Positions 25,636 to 39,904 are shown, numbered from the stretch's first letter. The stretch is 51,433 nt of DNA from Eubacteriaceae bacterium (GCA_910575665.1 CAJTFB010000030.1:1-51433), one strand, 5' to 3'. The notes: generated by a model from the letters alone, not told the origin. Numbers and translations: made by a program.

Positions 25636-26109
25636 ATGGATTACTCTGGATTTGAGCCTGTGGTGGGCACAATTTTAAACATTAGCAGAGGAGGCGACTG
25701 CTGTAGTCAGATGATATCCCTCCGTACAGGAAATGGAATCGTAAATTTTCACGTGAATGCTGAGACATTGATCATTGATAACAGACAGTTGAGGCGGGGC
25801 ATGCAGGTGGTGGCGTATTATGACCGTTATCTGCCAGTGCCTCTTATTTTTCCGCCTCAGTACCAGGCCCAGCTCATAGCGGTACCAGGGCGGAACGAGC
25901 AGGTGGTGCTGCAGTTTTTTGACCGGAACCTGCTGGCCGGGGACCGTTCTCTTCAACTGAACATCGGAGATAATACGTCAGTCAGGACGGTAAATGGCCA
26001 GAACTTTGGGTGCAACCCCGGCGGACATATGCTTCTTGTGTTCTATTCGGTGACGACGAGAAGCCAGCCGCCCCAGACAACGCCGCGACAGATCGTGGTT
26101 TTGTGCTGA
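25636..26109 (+). CDS. Conserved hypothetical protein, beta-rich, two similar halves
   Basis: I do not recognise this 157-residue protein. It has no signal peptide or membrane segment. The N-terminal part reads GTILNISRGGDCCSQMISL, then VNFHVNAETLIID and RGMQVVAYYDR, resembling an OB-like beta barrel. The second half (LQFFDRNLLAGDRSLQLNIGDNTSV ... MLLVFYSVTTRS) appears to repeat the same strand order. A Cys-Cys pair is present. AGGTG lies eight bases before ATG 25636; ATG 25630 and GTG 25627 are in-frame alternatives. It lies 73 bases after the TtcA-like gene and converges with the AraC gene, which stops one base beyond its own stop. Confidence 0.6.
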   Translation: MDYSGFEPVVGTILNISRGGDCCSQMISLRTGNGIVNFHVNAETLIIDNRQLRRGMQVVAYYDRYLPVPLIFPPQYQAQLIAVPGRNEQVVLQFFDRNLLAGDRSLQLNIGDNTSVRTVNGQNFGCNPGGHMLLVFYSVTTRSQPPQTTPRQIVVLC

Positions 26110-27006
26110 TCAGTTTTCCAGAATCATTTTTCGGTACTGGGTGGGGGAAAGACCAGTTTCTTTCTTAAATACATTGGAAAAATAATAAATATCATCATAG
26201 CCCACACGCAGGGCGATGGTTTTTACCGGGAAATTGCCGGAGGTCAGCAGTATCTTTGCCTGGGAGATCCGTACCATGGTCAGATAGGAAAAAATAGTCT
26301 GTCCCGTCTCTTTTTTGAAGATCCGGTTGATGTAATCAAAATTGCATGTAAACTTTGCTTCGATGAGACGGCTGGAGAATTTTTCCGTATAATTAAAATT
26401 GATCTCTCTCAACAGATCATAGACGATATAGGTAGAGCGTTTGATATTTCTATCTTCATTCGATAAGATCTGCTTTGAATAGATGTGGGAGAGGTGGATC
26501 AGCAGATCCAGCAACAGGCATGAGGTCTGTAGATCAGAATGTTCTTTATAGGCATTAAAATACTGTCTTCCCCGGTTTAACAGGTGAAGGATCGTGTCAT
26601 AAGCTATGTGGGATCTGGCGTGACAGAGCTTGGGAATGATGATGTGGTCCGTAATATTTTTACCCTGCAGGGCTTCCATTTTATTGTGTTTTAACAGCTC
26701 CTGCAGGGGTTGTTCGTCCATTTCTGCGCCAGTCAGCGCGTCGGTCTGAAAGTGGATATAAAAATAGGTACAGTGCTGGCTGATCTTATATCCATTATGT
26801 TCTTTTCCGGGTTCTAACAGAATCCAGTCTCCCTCTCTTAAATGATAGTGAATCTGATCTTCCATCAGATACATGTCCCCTTTTACAATATAAAAAGCGA
26901 TATATTCATCCGGCGTTCTGCGGAAATGGATACATTTATCCACACTGATGGAATTGAGAAGATTAACGCGGGGAAAAACGTAAGGTTTTATCCGGCAGAT
27001 ATACAT
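26110..27006 (-). CDS. AraC-family transcriptional regulator
   Basis: The 298-residue regulator has an N-terminal cupin-like sensing domain (EYIAFYIVKGDMYLMEDQ, YHLREGDWILLEPGKEHNGY) and a C-terminal double helix-turn-helix (FTCNFDYINRIFKKETGQTI, then VRISQAKILL, IALRVGYDDIYYFSNVFKKE and LSPTQYRK). ATG 27006 follows GAGGAGG by about seven bases; the ATG at 27048 lies above that ribosome site. It is divergent from the secreted beta-galactosidase gene, which this type of sugar-responsive regulator would be expected to control. No operator could be assigned. Confidence 0.9.
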   Translation of the reverse strand: MYICRIKPYVFPRVNLLNSISVDKCIHFRRTPDEYIAFYIVKGDMYLMEDQIHYHLREGDWILLEPGKEHNGYKISQHCTYFYIHFQTDALTGAEMDEQPLQELLKHNKMEALQGKNITDHIIIPKLCHARSHIAYDTILHLLNRGRQYFNAYKEHSDLQTSCLLLDLLIHLSHIYSKQILSNEDRNIKRSTYIVYDLLREINFNYTEKFSSRLIEAKFTCNFDYINRIFKKETGQTIFSYLTMVRISQAKILLTSGNFPVKTIALRVGYDDIYYFSNVFKKETGLSPTQYRKMILEN

Positions 27007-27142
27007 GTCAGGATCCTCCTCTCTGGTTTTTCTCAATGGGGCTTCCAAGCCAGCCTGACGCCGCTTGGGACAGCTCAGTCTTAATTATAACACAAGGGAA
27101 AGAAAAAGTCGCTATTTTATAAAAAAACTACTGCATTTGCTA

Positions 27143-32538
<5,396 letters not shown>

Positions 32539-32571
32539 TTGTCCCAGGGTGATAGTAGTATTGTTTTTAGG

Positions 32572-32600
32572 AAGGCGGAGCAGTGGGCTCCGCCTTTTTA
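32572..32600 (+). terminator. Rho-independent terminator
   Basis: A nine-bp stem (AAGGCGGAG / CTCCGCCTT, loop CAGTGGG) followed by TTTTA ends the beta-galactosidase transcript. Confidence 0.9.
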
Positions 32601-32708
32601 GGGTGGTACGTCTGGTGACGTATGTTTCTAATTGGTGAAAGTCCATAATCCGCCCGGCAGTGGGAAAGATATGGCCGAAGGCTGTCCATCGCGAGGTGGA
32701 ATCAGATA
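32601..32708 (+). ncRNA. Probable group II intron domain I fragment
   Basis: Three short blocks, TTTCTAATTGGTGAAAGTCC, CCGAAGGCTGTCCATCGCG and AGGTGGAATC, occur in the order and approximate spacing seen near the 5' end of many bacterial group II introns. Neither the reverse-transcriptase ORF nor domains V/VI are nearby, so this would be a truncated relic. The call rests on remembered sequence similarity, not on a computed model. Confidence 0.45.
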
Positions 32709-32710
32709 AC

Positions 32711-33469
32711 TTATAATTTAAGTAATCTGCAGTAATCCCGTTCTGTCTCAATCACGCATTCGGTAATCAGTTTGGAAAATGGTTCCATGTCATTTAGTCG
32801 TCTGGAAGCAGAAAGGGCATTGATATAGTCATTTCGAAAAATGGGGGGGATGGATACCACGCCATAACCGGCATTGACTAGAATAAGATTCATCAGAAGC
32901 CTGGCAGTCCTGCCATTTCCGTCAATGAAAGGGTGAATATCAACCAGCTGCTTATGTGCCATCGCTGCCAGTTCAATAGGATGTAGAGTGGCCCATGAAG
33001 AATGAATCTGATTTGTCAGATGCTTCATGAGTTGGGGCACTTCGCCTGGAGTAGGAGGAATATACTCCGTTCCGGAAATGTAAACCTGAACAGAACGGTA
33101 TTGGCCGGCTTGATTGGCGTCAACCTTTTGGTAAAAAAGACGGTGCAGTTTCTTAATGGTGTCTTCTGTGATACTCAAGTCCTGCTGCCTTGCCAGCTCT
33201 AACATGAAGTCATAGGCGGAGCCATGACCAACGGCCTCATAGCAATCCTTTAGAGGGCGGCCTCCAACGGTAATGCCGTCTTCCAGGAGTATCTTTGTTT
33301 CAGATATGGTGAGGGTATTCCCCTCTAAAGCGTTACTGCTGTAGGTGAAGCCGATACGGAAATAATCATCTAAGGATTTCAATTCTTCCTTTGCCAGCGG
33401 TCGGGCAGAAGATATTTTTTGTTTATAGGAATCTGCTTTTTGAATCAGTTCTTGTAAATTTGGTGACAT
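32711..33469 (-). CDS. Fic-domain protein (AMP transferase family)
   Basis: Fic enzymes transfer AMP or related groups onto target proteins. The active-site loop is intact (HPFIDGNGRTARLL). An N-terminal SNALEGN segment matches the (S/T)xxxE(G/N) inhibitory helix of self-inhibited class II Fic proteins. The 252-residue product is all-helical with no membrane or secretion signal. The start is the second ATG (33469), eight or nine bases after AAAGGAAA; the ATG at 33487 overlaps that site. No separate antitoxin gene is adjacent. It lies alone, with the intron scrap downstream. The target protein is unknown. Confidence 0.88.
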   Translation of the reverse strand: MSPNLQELIQKADSYKQKISSARPLAKEELKSLDDYFRIGFTYSSNALEGNTLTISETKILLEDGITVGGRPLKDCYEAVGHGSAYDFMLELARQQDLSITEDTIKKLHRLFYQKVDANQAGQYRSVQVYISGTEYIPPTPGEVPQLMKHLTNQIHSSWATLHPIELAAMAHKQLVDIHPFIDGNGRTARLLMNLILVNAGYGVVSIPPIFRNDYINALSASRRLNDMEPFSKLITECVIETERDYCRLLKL

Positions 33470-33487
33470 GGTATCATTTCCTTTCAT

Positions 33488-33828
33488 GGTTAGTCAATTT
33501 TTAATGTACCATCTTTATTAAAGTACATAATTTTTTCTCAATCATTATTAAATCACCTACAATATGAGTATAAAGCATATGGTTGAAAAATGCAAGCATA
33601 AAATTAAAAATGAATACTTGATATTGGGGAGGGTATTCAAAAAGTGATAGAAGAATGTCTTTTGTCAGCGTTCATCTGAAAAGGCTGGTAAAAGCGGTTT
33701 AAACACCCGCTTTACCAGCCTCTTTATGCGATCTCAAAGGAAAATGTGTAAAATCAGCCCCATGAAAATGGAACAACAAACCCAAAGTTTCACATACTAC
33801 ACTGAATCATTAATTTTGCATGGAAATA
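33488..33828. other. Gene-free stretch with a convergent-side terminator
   Basis: No gene was found. TGTAC-N13-GTACA (about 33502-33526), just upstream of the fic gene, could be an operator. AT-rich DNA follows, then a long hairpin at 33681-33720. Confidence 0.4.
33681..33724 (-). terminator. Terminator hairpin downstream of the basic-Ig protein gene
   Basis: AGGCTGGTAAAAGCGG pairs with CCGCTTTACCAGCCT (15 pairs, one bulged A). The minus-strand side runs into CCTTTTC. It lies about 105 bases after the stop of the minus-strand gene at 33829. Confidence 0.6.
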
Positions 33829-34767
33829 TTAATTCGGATTCGGTAAAAATCCCAGCTTTTCCATAGTAAAATTATTTCCAATGGTATCCATAAGTAAAAT
33901 ATTCCATCCGGTATAAGCTACTGCAAAAGACTTATTTGCCAGATTGGAAATCTGCGCTGCCCCAATATTACCCTTTATTACTGTCCATGCAAATTGGGTA
34001 TTCTCGTTGGTAACTGGTACGGAAGCAGTTGCTGTACACCCACCATAAATAACGCTGGATGTAAAGACGATATCATATGTAAGACTGGCATCCGTCAAAT
34101 TATTTTCACTTATTTTCATTTGAAACATTCCAGTGGCGGACGTACTTCCGCTTACATCCTGAAAGCAGCTGAATTTAAAGATCTGTTCTGCGGAATAATA
34201 ATTAATGACATAATTAAAATTATTTAATTCCTTGTCTATTCCTCTGGAACCATCATTAGCAGTATACCCCTGTGTCAAAATATAATTTTTCAATGTATTC
34301 CAATTATCTTTGATGCTTGGCTCAGATGAAGGCGCTGGTGTAGGCACGGCTGGTGTAACGGATGGATTCGTGGAAGGAGTTGGAGACGGTATGGAATCGG
34401 ATGTGTTGTTCCCATTCGTGTTTCGGCTCTTCTTAACTGTCACCTTACATGTTAATTTTACCTTTCCGATTTTAGCCGTAATTCTGGCAGTTCCAGCTTT
34501 TTTTGCTACCAGCCAGCAATCATGTTTTGATTTACTGTCAAAAGATACTACTTTTTTGTTGCTGGTACTCCATCTTACAGACTTTTTCATTGTGTTATTT
34601 TTGATTTTCAGGTACTTATCTTCTCTGACCTTCATCGTAATCCTGGTCTTGCTGAATTTCATCTTCGTTTTCTTTTTTGCTGCCAGATCTTTACATGGCA
34701 GCATGGATAAAATTAATGAAATCAGCAACAGCACAGCAACAGTTTTTCTTTTGTTTAAAATACGCAT
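33829..34767 (-). CDS. Secreted protein with lysine-rich Ig-like module and unknown C-terminal domain
   Basis: The 312-residue product has a signal peptide (LLISLILSMLPCKDLAA) and a basic Ig-like module (KFSKTRITMKV ... VRWSTSNKKVVSF ... LTCKVTVKKS). A short Ser/Pro/Thr linker is followed by a ~150-residue domain that I do not recognise (NTLKNYILTQGYTANDGS ... SFAVAYTGWNILLMD). The same arrangement of signal peptide, basic module and linker is found in the xylanase and large surface protein of this window. It has its own promoter and a downstream hairpin. A cell-surface location is likely; its activity is unknown. Confidence 0.75.
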   Translation of the reverse strand: MRILNKRKTVAVLLLISLILSMLPCKDLAAKKKTKMKFSKTRITMKVREDKYLKIKNNTMKKSVRWSTSNKKVVSFDSKSKHDCWLVAKKAGTARITAKIGKVKLTCKVTVKKSRNTNGNNTSDSIPSPTPSTNPSVTPAVPTPAPSSEPSIKDNWNTLKNYILTQGYTANDGSRGIDKELNNFNYVINYYSAEQIFKFSCFQDVSGSTSATGMFQMKISENNLTDASLTYDIVFTSSVIYGGCTATASVPVTNENTQFAWTVIKGNIGAAQISNLANKSFAVAYTGWNILLMDTIGNNFTMEKLGFLPNPN

Positions 34768-34817
34768 AATATTGTATCTCCTCTCATTTTTGTTTTTGCT
34801 TGTTACAGCGCCTTACA

Positions 34818-34846
34818 ATTTTATCATCGTGATTATTCTTTGTCAA
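34818..34846 (-). promoter_or_regulatory. Promoter of the basic-Ig protein gene
   Basis: On the minus strand, TTGACA (34846-34841), a 17-bp spacer and TAAAAT (34823-34818). It overlaps the end of the FMN-binding lipoprotein gene, so the downstream gene is probably transcribed separately. Confidence 0.6.
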
Positions 34847-35288
34847 GTGACTCCACAAACGCGATCGAAGAGTCTCCCTGCTTCGCTTTATTCACAACTG
34901 CCTCAGAAAGGCGCTTGAAATTGGCGCCGGAACTGGAAGCTCCTGTAAGGGCGTCAATTTCAGGCACATCCTTTTGGTTGTACAGGAATGCTGCATAATA
35001 ACGGGTGTATTCATTGGGGTAGGTGCCTGTAACCGTTTTCATATTATTCATGTATGCATTGTCCCAGCTTTTGATAAATCCACTGGCGTTTTCTGCATTG
35101 TATTCTGCGGTGACGATCACACCATTTTTTACGGTGATCGTTACAAATTCTCTCCATCCATGGGAATACTCTTCCATCTGAGCTGTATAGGTACCATCCT
35201 GCATGCTGGATGAATCCTGCTTTTCACCGCAGCCTGCTAGTAATAAAACAGCAACCACAAGTATGCCAGTTATGATCTTATATTTCAT
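34833..35288 (-). CDS. FMN-binding domain lipoprotein
   Basis: The 151-residue protein has a lipobox (VLLLAGC). Its single FMN-binding domain holds the motif DALTGASSSG, whose Thr/Ser-Gly-Ala-(Ser/Thr) pattern is where ApbE flavin transferases attach FMN covalently. Such proteins are extracytosolic redox carriers, related to the C-terminal part of RnfG/NqrC and to PplA-type electron-transfer lipoproteins. RBS AAGGAGGG precedes ATG. The gene follows the chemoreceptor by 23 bases on the same strand and is probably cotranscribed. No ApbE gene is present in the window. Confidence 0.8.
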   Translation of the reverse strand: MKYKIITGILVVAVLLLAGCGEKQDSSSMQDGTYTAQMEEYSHGWREFVTITVKNGVIVTAEYNAENASGFIKSWDNAYMNNMKTVTGTYPNEYTRYYAAFLYNQKDVPEIDALTGASSSGANFKRLSEAVVNKAKQGDSSIAFVESLDKE

Positions 35289-35311
35289 CTGATTGCCCTC
35301 CTTTTAATTAT

Positions 35312-37279
35312 TTAGTGAAATTTAAACTTTTCCAGCAGTTTTTTCAGATTCGATGCCTCATGTTTGAGTTCCTCACTGGCAGCTGCTGTGTTTTCAGCAC
35401 AGTGGAGGTTTCGCTCCGTGATCTGGGACATATCTTCTATTTTGCCGGTAATATTATAAAGAGAGGCCTCCTGCACATCCATGGTCTCGGACAGACGTCT
35501 TGTGATCTGTGTGACGTCCTCAGAGCTCTTGCTGATTTTTTCCAGGGCCTCGGATGTTCTGGCAGTCAAGTCCACGCCCTCGGCGATTAGGCTGCTGGAT
35601 GTCTCGATCATTGTCACCGTGTTTTTGGCAGCTTCCTCGCTCTGCTCTGCCAGGACCCGGATCTCTTCGGCCACCACGGCAAAACCTTTACCGTGTTCAC
35701 CAGCTCTGCTTGCTTCTACAGCTGCGTTGAGAGACAGAATGTTGGTCTGTTTTGCAATTCCCTCTATTAGCTTGCTGATCTTATTGATATCTTCTGCATT
35801 CTTGCTGATCGCTTCCATCGCAGTTTTGAGTTCATTCATCTTTTCATCGCCATTTTCGATCTCTTCCGCGATTTCCTCTGCACGCTGGCGTGTTTCCCTG
35901 GTATTTTCGGTTACTTCCTTCAGATTCGCCTTGACGGTCTCCACCTCACCGTTCAATCCATCCATAAGCATGGTCTGGCTGGTCACAGTCTGGTGCAGTT
36001 CTTCTGACTGGGTTCCCATGTTCTGGGCAGTTTCCATCAGCTGATAGGCGGTCTGATTAATTTGTTTCATGATCTGATTCAGTGAAACGATGATATGGGT
36101 CAGGGTTTCTTTCACTACCACAAAATCCCCCTTATAATCCCCATCGGCAGACATATTCAAGTTTCCATTGGAGATGTTGTCCAGAACCCTTTTGATCTCG
36201 TTTAGGTAGCCGTTAATGTTCTCGATCGTGGTTTTTAAAGACCTGGAGAGATACTCTGTCTCATCGCCGGAATTCTTCACCTCTACCGGGGAGCTTAAGT
36301 CACCCTCTGAGAGCCCGTTCATCCGGGCGATCGCTCTTTTTAACTTACCGGAGATCACTGTCATGACGAACCAGATAATGATCAATGCGGCGCCCAGCGC
36401 AGAAAAGGTTCCGATCATGGTATTCCGCACTGCCCGATTTGTGGATTCCATGTAATCTGTTTTGGGAACCTGGACAGCGAAAGACCAGCGTGTTCCGCGT
36501 ACCGGGCAAAAAGCTACATAGGCTTCCTGTCCGTTGAAGAGCCCTTCACCAGAACCGGTTTCCCTGGTAATCATGCGGTCAAAGATCTGGTGTGCGGAAT
36601 CCGTCTTGTCAAGTTCATAGACATTTAACTGCTGGCGTACGATCTCTTCTTCAGGATGGCCCACAATCTTTCCTTTCTCATTAATGATCAGCCCCATACC
36701 GGTCTTTCCGATGTGAATGGCATCCAGGACATCGCTCAACACGTCGTACTTATAGATTCCCAACAGATATGATGTGGTGCTGCCGTCTGTCTTGATGGGC
36801 ATTCCCATAGGTATACCGACATAGTCCATGGTAGCCACAGGATCGGAAATGGTCAGATTATCTGTCTCTTTCAATTGGTTGTACCAATCCGTCCCCGAAT
36901 AGCTTTCGTCAATTTTGCCGTCCCGAGCCAGCGCTTTTCCTTCCATATCATAGACGCCGATTCCATAAAACTCATATGTATTACGTGCATTTTTCAGAAC
37001 AGTTGTGATGTCCTCCTGATCTATATTTTTTTCGGTGAGCCTGTTATCCGATGCCAGGTTCATCATTCGGTCGGCCATCAGATGAATGTCCGATGCCACT
37101 GCTTTTGCAGATTGTCCTGCTGTGGGCTGGAGTACATCCAGCAAGATGGATTCTGTCAAATTTCCCATGGAGTACCGAAGGATTCCGGTACATACCAGCA
37201 TAACACCTACTACTACGATGGACGTCATTGTCATAACTTTAACCCGAATGCTTCTTTTGATTTTCTTTTTGTTTTCCAT
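35312..37279 (-). CDS. Methyl-accepting chemotaxis protein, dCache type
   Basis: The 655-residue transmembrane receptor has TM1 ([20 protein letters not shown]) and an extracellular double-Cache domain ([17 protein letters not shown] ... [17 protein letters not shown]). TM2 ([19 protein letters not shown]) and tandem HAMP-like helices follow ([26 protein letters not shown]). The long signalling coiled coil has the standard hairpin tip [31 protein letters not shown], split here as [17 protein letters not shown] and [16 protein letters not shown]. It reports ligands to CheA/CheW. The start is ATG 37279, after AAAGGAGA; the ATG at 37312 lies above that site. Small organic acids or amino acids are usual dCache ligands; here the ligand is unknown. 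Confidence 0.92.
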   Translation of the reverse strand: MENKKKIKRSIRVKVMTMTSIVVVGVMLVCTGILRYSMGNLTESILLDVLQPTAGQSAKAVASDIHLMADRMMNLASDNRLTEKNIDQEDITTVLKNARNTYEFYGIGVYDMEGKALARDGKIDESYSGTDWYNQLKETDNLTISDPVATMDYVGIPMGMPIKTDGSTTSYLLGIYKYDVLSDVLDAIHIGKTGMGLIINEKGKIVGHPEEEIVRQQLNVYELDKTDSAHQIFDRMITRETGSGEGLFNGQEAYVAFCPVRGTRWSFAVQVPKTDYMESTNRAVRNTMIGTFSALGAALIIIWFVMTVISGKLKRAIARMNGLSEGDLSSPVEVKNSGDETEYLSRSLKTTIENINGYLNEIKRVLDNISNGNLNMSADGDYKGDFVVVKETLTHIIVSLNQIMKQINQTAYQLMETAQNMGTQSEELHQTVTSQTMLMDGLNGEVETVKANLKEVTENTRETRQRAEEIAEEIENGDEKMNELKTAMEAISKNAEDINKISKLIEGIAKQTNILSLNAAVEASRAGEHGKGFAVVAEEIRVLAEQSEEAAKNTVTMIETSSSLIAEGVDLTARTSEALEKISKSSEDVTQITRRLSETMDVQEASLYNITGKIEDMSQITERNLHCAENTAAASEELKHEASNLKKLLEKFKFH

Positions 37280-37315
37280 ATTCAATTCTCCTTTCCCCTG
37301 CTGTTTATACATGTA

Positions 37316-38080
37316 TTACAAAAATTCTTTTTTTATTTCTTCATAGATTTCCTGAATCCTGTCGTCATCGATCGCGGTATTCAGGAATATTTCCACTGCG
37401 TATTTTGCCTGGGCGACCAGCATCTCCAGACCGGTGACGCCGATCATGCCAAGCTCTCTTGCCTGGGCGACCAGTTTTGTGGTGAGAGGGTTGTAGACCA
37501 CATCCATCACTGCCTGGCAGTTTGGGAATTGAGCCAGATCTACTGGACTGGAATCTACCTTTGGGTACATGCCGATGGGGCTGGTGTTTATGATCACCTG
37601 GGCATCGGTGTGGCTGGCGAATAATTCATCATAGGTGATGGATTCGCCATCGGATACAACATCTACCACGATCATTTTTTTTGCCTGATGCCTGCGGACC
37701 ACTGCTTTGATCGCCTGGGCAGCGCCGCCATTGCCGAGGACCACTACTTTTTTATCCGTCAGCTTTACACTGTGTCGGTTTACCATATAATCAAAACCGG
37801 AAAAATCCGTATTGTATCCCCGAAGTTTTCCGTCGGTATTTACGATGGTGTTTACTGCACCAATGGCTTTTGCATTGTCATCCATGGAGTCCAGATAGGG
37901 AATGACATCTCTCTTATATGGGATGGTGACATTGATTGCCCGAAAAGGTTTTTCTTCCATAAAAGAAGTAAATTCTTCTTTGGTAAGTGGGTGAAGGTCA
38001 TATGTGTAGTCTGCAAGACTTTCGTGAATAGGTTTGGACAAGCTGTGACCCAGCGGCTGTCCGATCAATCCATAATCCAT
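37316..38080 (-). CDS. aroE: Shikimate dehydrogenase family protein
   Basis: This NADP-dependent enzyme reduces 3-dehydroshikimate to shikimate. The substrate-binding N-terminus is clear (IGQPLGHSLSKPIHESL, with the Ser-x-Ser pair; AINVTIPYKRDVI with the catalytic Lys; GAVNTIVN; GYNTDFSGF with Asn/Asp). The nucleotide-binding motif is VVLGNGGAAQAI. The C-terminal GVTGLEMLVAQAKYAVEIF is typical. At 254 residues it is slightly short, mainly in the Rossmann domain, as in some AroE-like paralogues, so a quinate- or SDH-like variant is possible. RBS AGGATG precedes ATG. It precedes the chemoreceptor by 36 bases. Confidence 0.85.
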   Translation of the reverse strand: MDYGLIGQPLGHSLSKPIHESLADYTYDLHPLTKEEFTSFMEEKPFRAINVTIPYKRDVIPYLDSMDDNAKAIGAVNTIVNTDGKLRGYNTDFSGFDYMVNRHSVKLTDKKVVVLGNGGAAQAIKAVVRRHQAKKMIVVDVVSDGESITYDELFASHTDAQVIINTSPIGMYPKVDSSPVDLAQFPNCQAVMDVVYNPLTTKLVAQARELGMIGVTGLEMLVAQAKYAVEIFLNTAIDDDRIQEIYEEIKKEFL

Positions 38081-38158
38081 TTTATGTACATCCTTTCTGA
38101 ATCAATTTTTGTCTTCACCGTCCTGCCGATGTGGCATGACAGCGAACTCTCTTTCAAT

Positions 38159-38187
38159 ACAGTATCATATTTTTTTTGTCCTTTCAA
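38159..38187 (-). promoter_or_regulatory. Candidate promoter of aroE
   Basis: On the minus strand, TTGAAA (38187-38182), a 17-bp spacer and TACTGT (38164-38159). Confidence 0.35.
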
Positions 38188-38215
38188 GCATATAAAAAAT
38201 TCCGGGACATAAAAT
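38188..38215 (+). promoter_or_regulatory. Candidate sigma-E promoter of the spoIIIA operon
   Basis: GCATATA (38188-38194), a 13-bp spacer and CATAAAAT (38208-38215) resemble the mother-cell sigma-E consensus and lie 33 bases before spoIIIAA. spoIIIA is a sigma-E operon in Bacillus. Confidence 0.45.
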
Positions 38216-38247
38216 AAAACAAACAGGCTGTCAAGGGAGGTACGGCG

Positions 38248-39156
38248 ATGGAACATTCAGAGATCATACAGATTCTGCCAAAACGTTTCCGTGGGTATTT
38301 TGAGCGAGCGGGAATCTGTCTGGACAGGCTGCAGGAGATCCGCCTCCGGATCGGTCAGCCGGTGGAACTGCGGGAAGATAAAAAGCGGATACTGTGCAGG
38401 GAAAAGGTGGACAGGACAGACATAAGGGAGATGTTGGAATACATAAGTGGATACTCTCTATATGCTTTTGAGGAGGAGATATCCCAGGGGTTTATAACGG
38501 TCCCTGGAGGACACCGGGTGGGCGTGGCCGGACAAGTGGTTATGGAACAGGGAAATGTAAAAAATATCCGGAATATTTCCTTTATAAATGTGCGCCTTTC
38601 CCATCAGGTCCAGGGATGCGCGGATGCAGTTTTGAGGTATATCAGAAAAGGAGACAAGATTTATCATACGCTCATCATCTCTCCTCCGGGCTGTGGAAAG
38701 ACAACCCTTCTGCGGGATATCGTGCGGCTGGTGTCCGGGCAGAGCCATGAGCCGGAGGGAAAAAATGTGACGGTGGTGGACGAGCGGAGCGAGATCGGAG
38801 GATGTTTTCGGGGAATGCCCCAGAATGATCTGGGATGCCGCACTGATGTATTGGACGGCTGTCCCAAGTCCGTCGGGATGATGATGGCAGTGCGGTCTCT
38901 GGCGCCGGATGTCATCGTAGTGGATGAGATCGGTGGAAAAAAAGATGTACAGGCACTTCGGTATGTTATGAACTGCGGCTGCGTCCTGATTGCCACGGTG
39001 CACGGCAGGGATTTTCGGGATATATGGGAAAAGCCGGAGATGGGAGATATGCTGCGGGACGGTTTGTTTGAGCGCTGTATCGTCCTGGGAAATACGAAAG
39101 GACCGGGAACGGTTCTGGATGTATGCGATGGACAGGGGGGGAGTTTATATGCTTAA
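38248..39156 (+). CDS. spoIIIAA: Stage III sporulation protein AA
   Basis: This is the ATPase of the SpoIIIA-SpoIIQ channel that links mother cell and forespore during engulfment; it resembles secretion ATPases. The Walker A motif is ISPPGCGKTTLLRD, with a Walker B region around VIVVDEIGGKKDVQAL and the conserved TVVDERSEIGGCF. The length of 302 residues is near the Bacillus protein. GGGAGG precedes ATG 38248. It is the first of eight tightly packed genes, and its end overlaps the start of spoIIIAB by eight bases. Confidence 0.95.
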   Translation: MEHSEIIQILPKRFRGYFERAGICLDRLQEIRLRIGQPVELREDKKRILCREKVDRTDIREMLEYISGYSLYAFEEEISQGFITVPGGHRVGVAGQVVMEQGNVKNIRNISFINVRLSHQVQGCADAVLRYIRKGDKIYHTLIISPPGCGKTTLLRDIVRLVSGQSHEPEGKNVTVVDERSEIGGCFRGMPQNDLGCRTDVLDGCPKSVGMMMAVRSLAPDVIVVDEIGGKKDVQALRYVMNCGCVLIATVHGRDFRDIWEKPEMGDMLRDGLFERCIVLGNTKGPGTVLDVCDGQGGSLYA

Positions 39157-39667
39157 ACTGGCAGGAATGGTTATCATCCTTCTGGGGGCGGCGGCGCTGG
39201 GGATGTACCAGGCAGGTATGTATGTGAACCGATTAAATAATCTATATGAGGTAAAGAAAGCATTTCTTTACATACAGGGAGAGATCCGCTATATGAGTAC
39301 ACCTTTACCGGAGCTTCTGGAAGAGGTGGCAGGCAGGATAAAAGGACCTTTCCGGCGTTTTTTCTCCGGGGTGGCTGATGAGCTGTCAAGGAAAAATGCC
39401 GGGATGGTCCGGGAGATATGGAAAGAGTGCTATCGTAAGGAAATAACCAGGGACGTCTTAGAAAAAGACGCTGAGGAAGAATTTCTGGAAATGGGAGGGC
39501 AGCTGGGAGGGACTGACTCCAGGACACAGGAAAAAGCGATTGATTATTTTCTGGAAAAATGGGAATTTATCATTGAGAAGAGGCAGAAGGAAAAGACAAA
39601 TAAGCTCAGGCTCTATTATGTATGCGGGGTTGCAGGCGGTGTACTGATGGTTATTATACTTGTGTAA
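39149..39667 (+). CDS. spoIIIAB: Stage III sporulation protein AB
   Basis: The 172-residue product has membrane segments at each end (LAGMVIILLGAAALGMYQAG and YYVCGVAGGVLMVIILV) around a helical, charged domain (NRLNNLYEVKKAFLYIQGEI, MSTPLPELLEEVA). This is the usual SpoIIIAB layout, related to type II secretion GspF. The start ATG 39149 overlaps the end of spoIIIAA, so translation is probably coupled. It acts in the forespore/mother-cell channel at the outer forespore membrane. Confidence 0.92.
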   Translation: MLKLAGMVIILLGAAALGMYQAGMYVNRLNNLYEVKKAFLYIQGEIRYMSTPLPELLEEVAGRIKGPFRRFFSGVADELSRKNAGMVREIWKECYRKEITRDVLEKDAEEEFLEMGGQLGGTDSRTQEKAIDYFLEKWEFIIEKRQKEKTNKLRLYYVCGVAGGVLMVIILV

Positions 39668-39697
39668 GGAAAAAAGATTTTCCGGAAAGGATTTGCT

Positions 39698-39892
39698 GTG
39701 GAGATAAGTATCATATTTAAAATAGCACTGGTTGGGATACTTGTGACAATGCTGAACCAGATCTTGAAACAGACGGGAAGGGAAGAACAGGCATTTCTCA
39801 CGAGCCTTGCCGGACTGGTATTGGTATTGTTCTGGGTGATTCCTTATATCGCAGAACTGTTTGAAACGATAGAACGATTATTTGTATTATGA
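39698..39892 (+). CDS. spoIIIAC: Stage III sporulation protein AC
   Basis: The 64-residue protein has two membrane helices (IIFKIALVGILVTMLNQIL and LAGLVLVLFWVIPYIAELF), joined by the conserved QTGREEQAFL loop. Size and loop sequence match SpoIIIAC, a small channel-complex membrane component. The start is GTG 39698, preceded by AAAGGA. Confidence 0.93.
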   Translation: MEISIIFKIALVGILVTMLNQILKQTGREEQAFLTSLAGLVLVLFWVIPYIAELFETIERLFVL

Positions 39893-39904
39893 TGGGAGCA
39901 GACT

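Noticed and set aside
33640-33720. Leader-peptide attenuator: short frame from GTG near 33643 followed by a hairpin
   Set aside because: No plus-strand gene follows; the next gene is on the opposite strand, so the hairpin is taken as its terminator.
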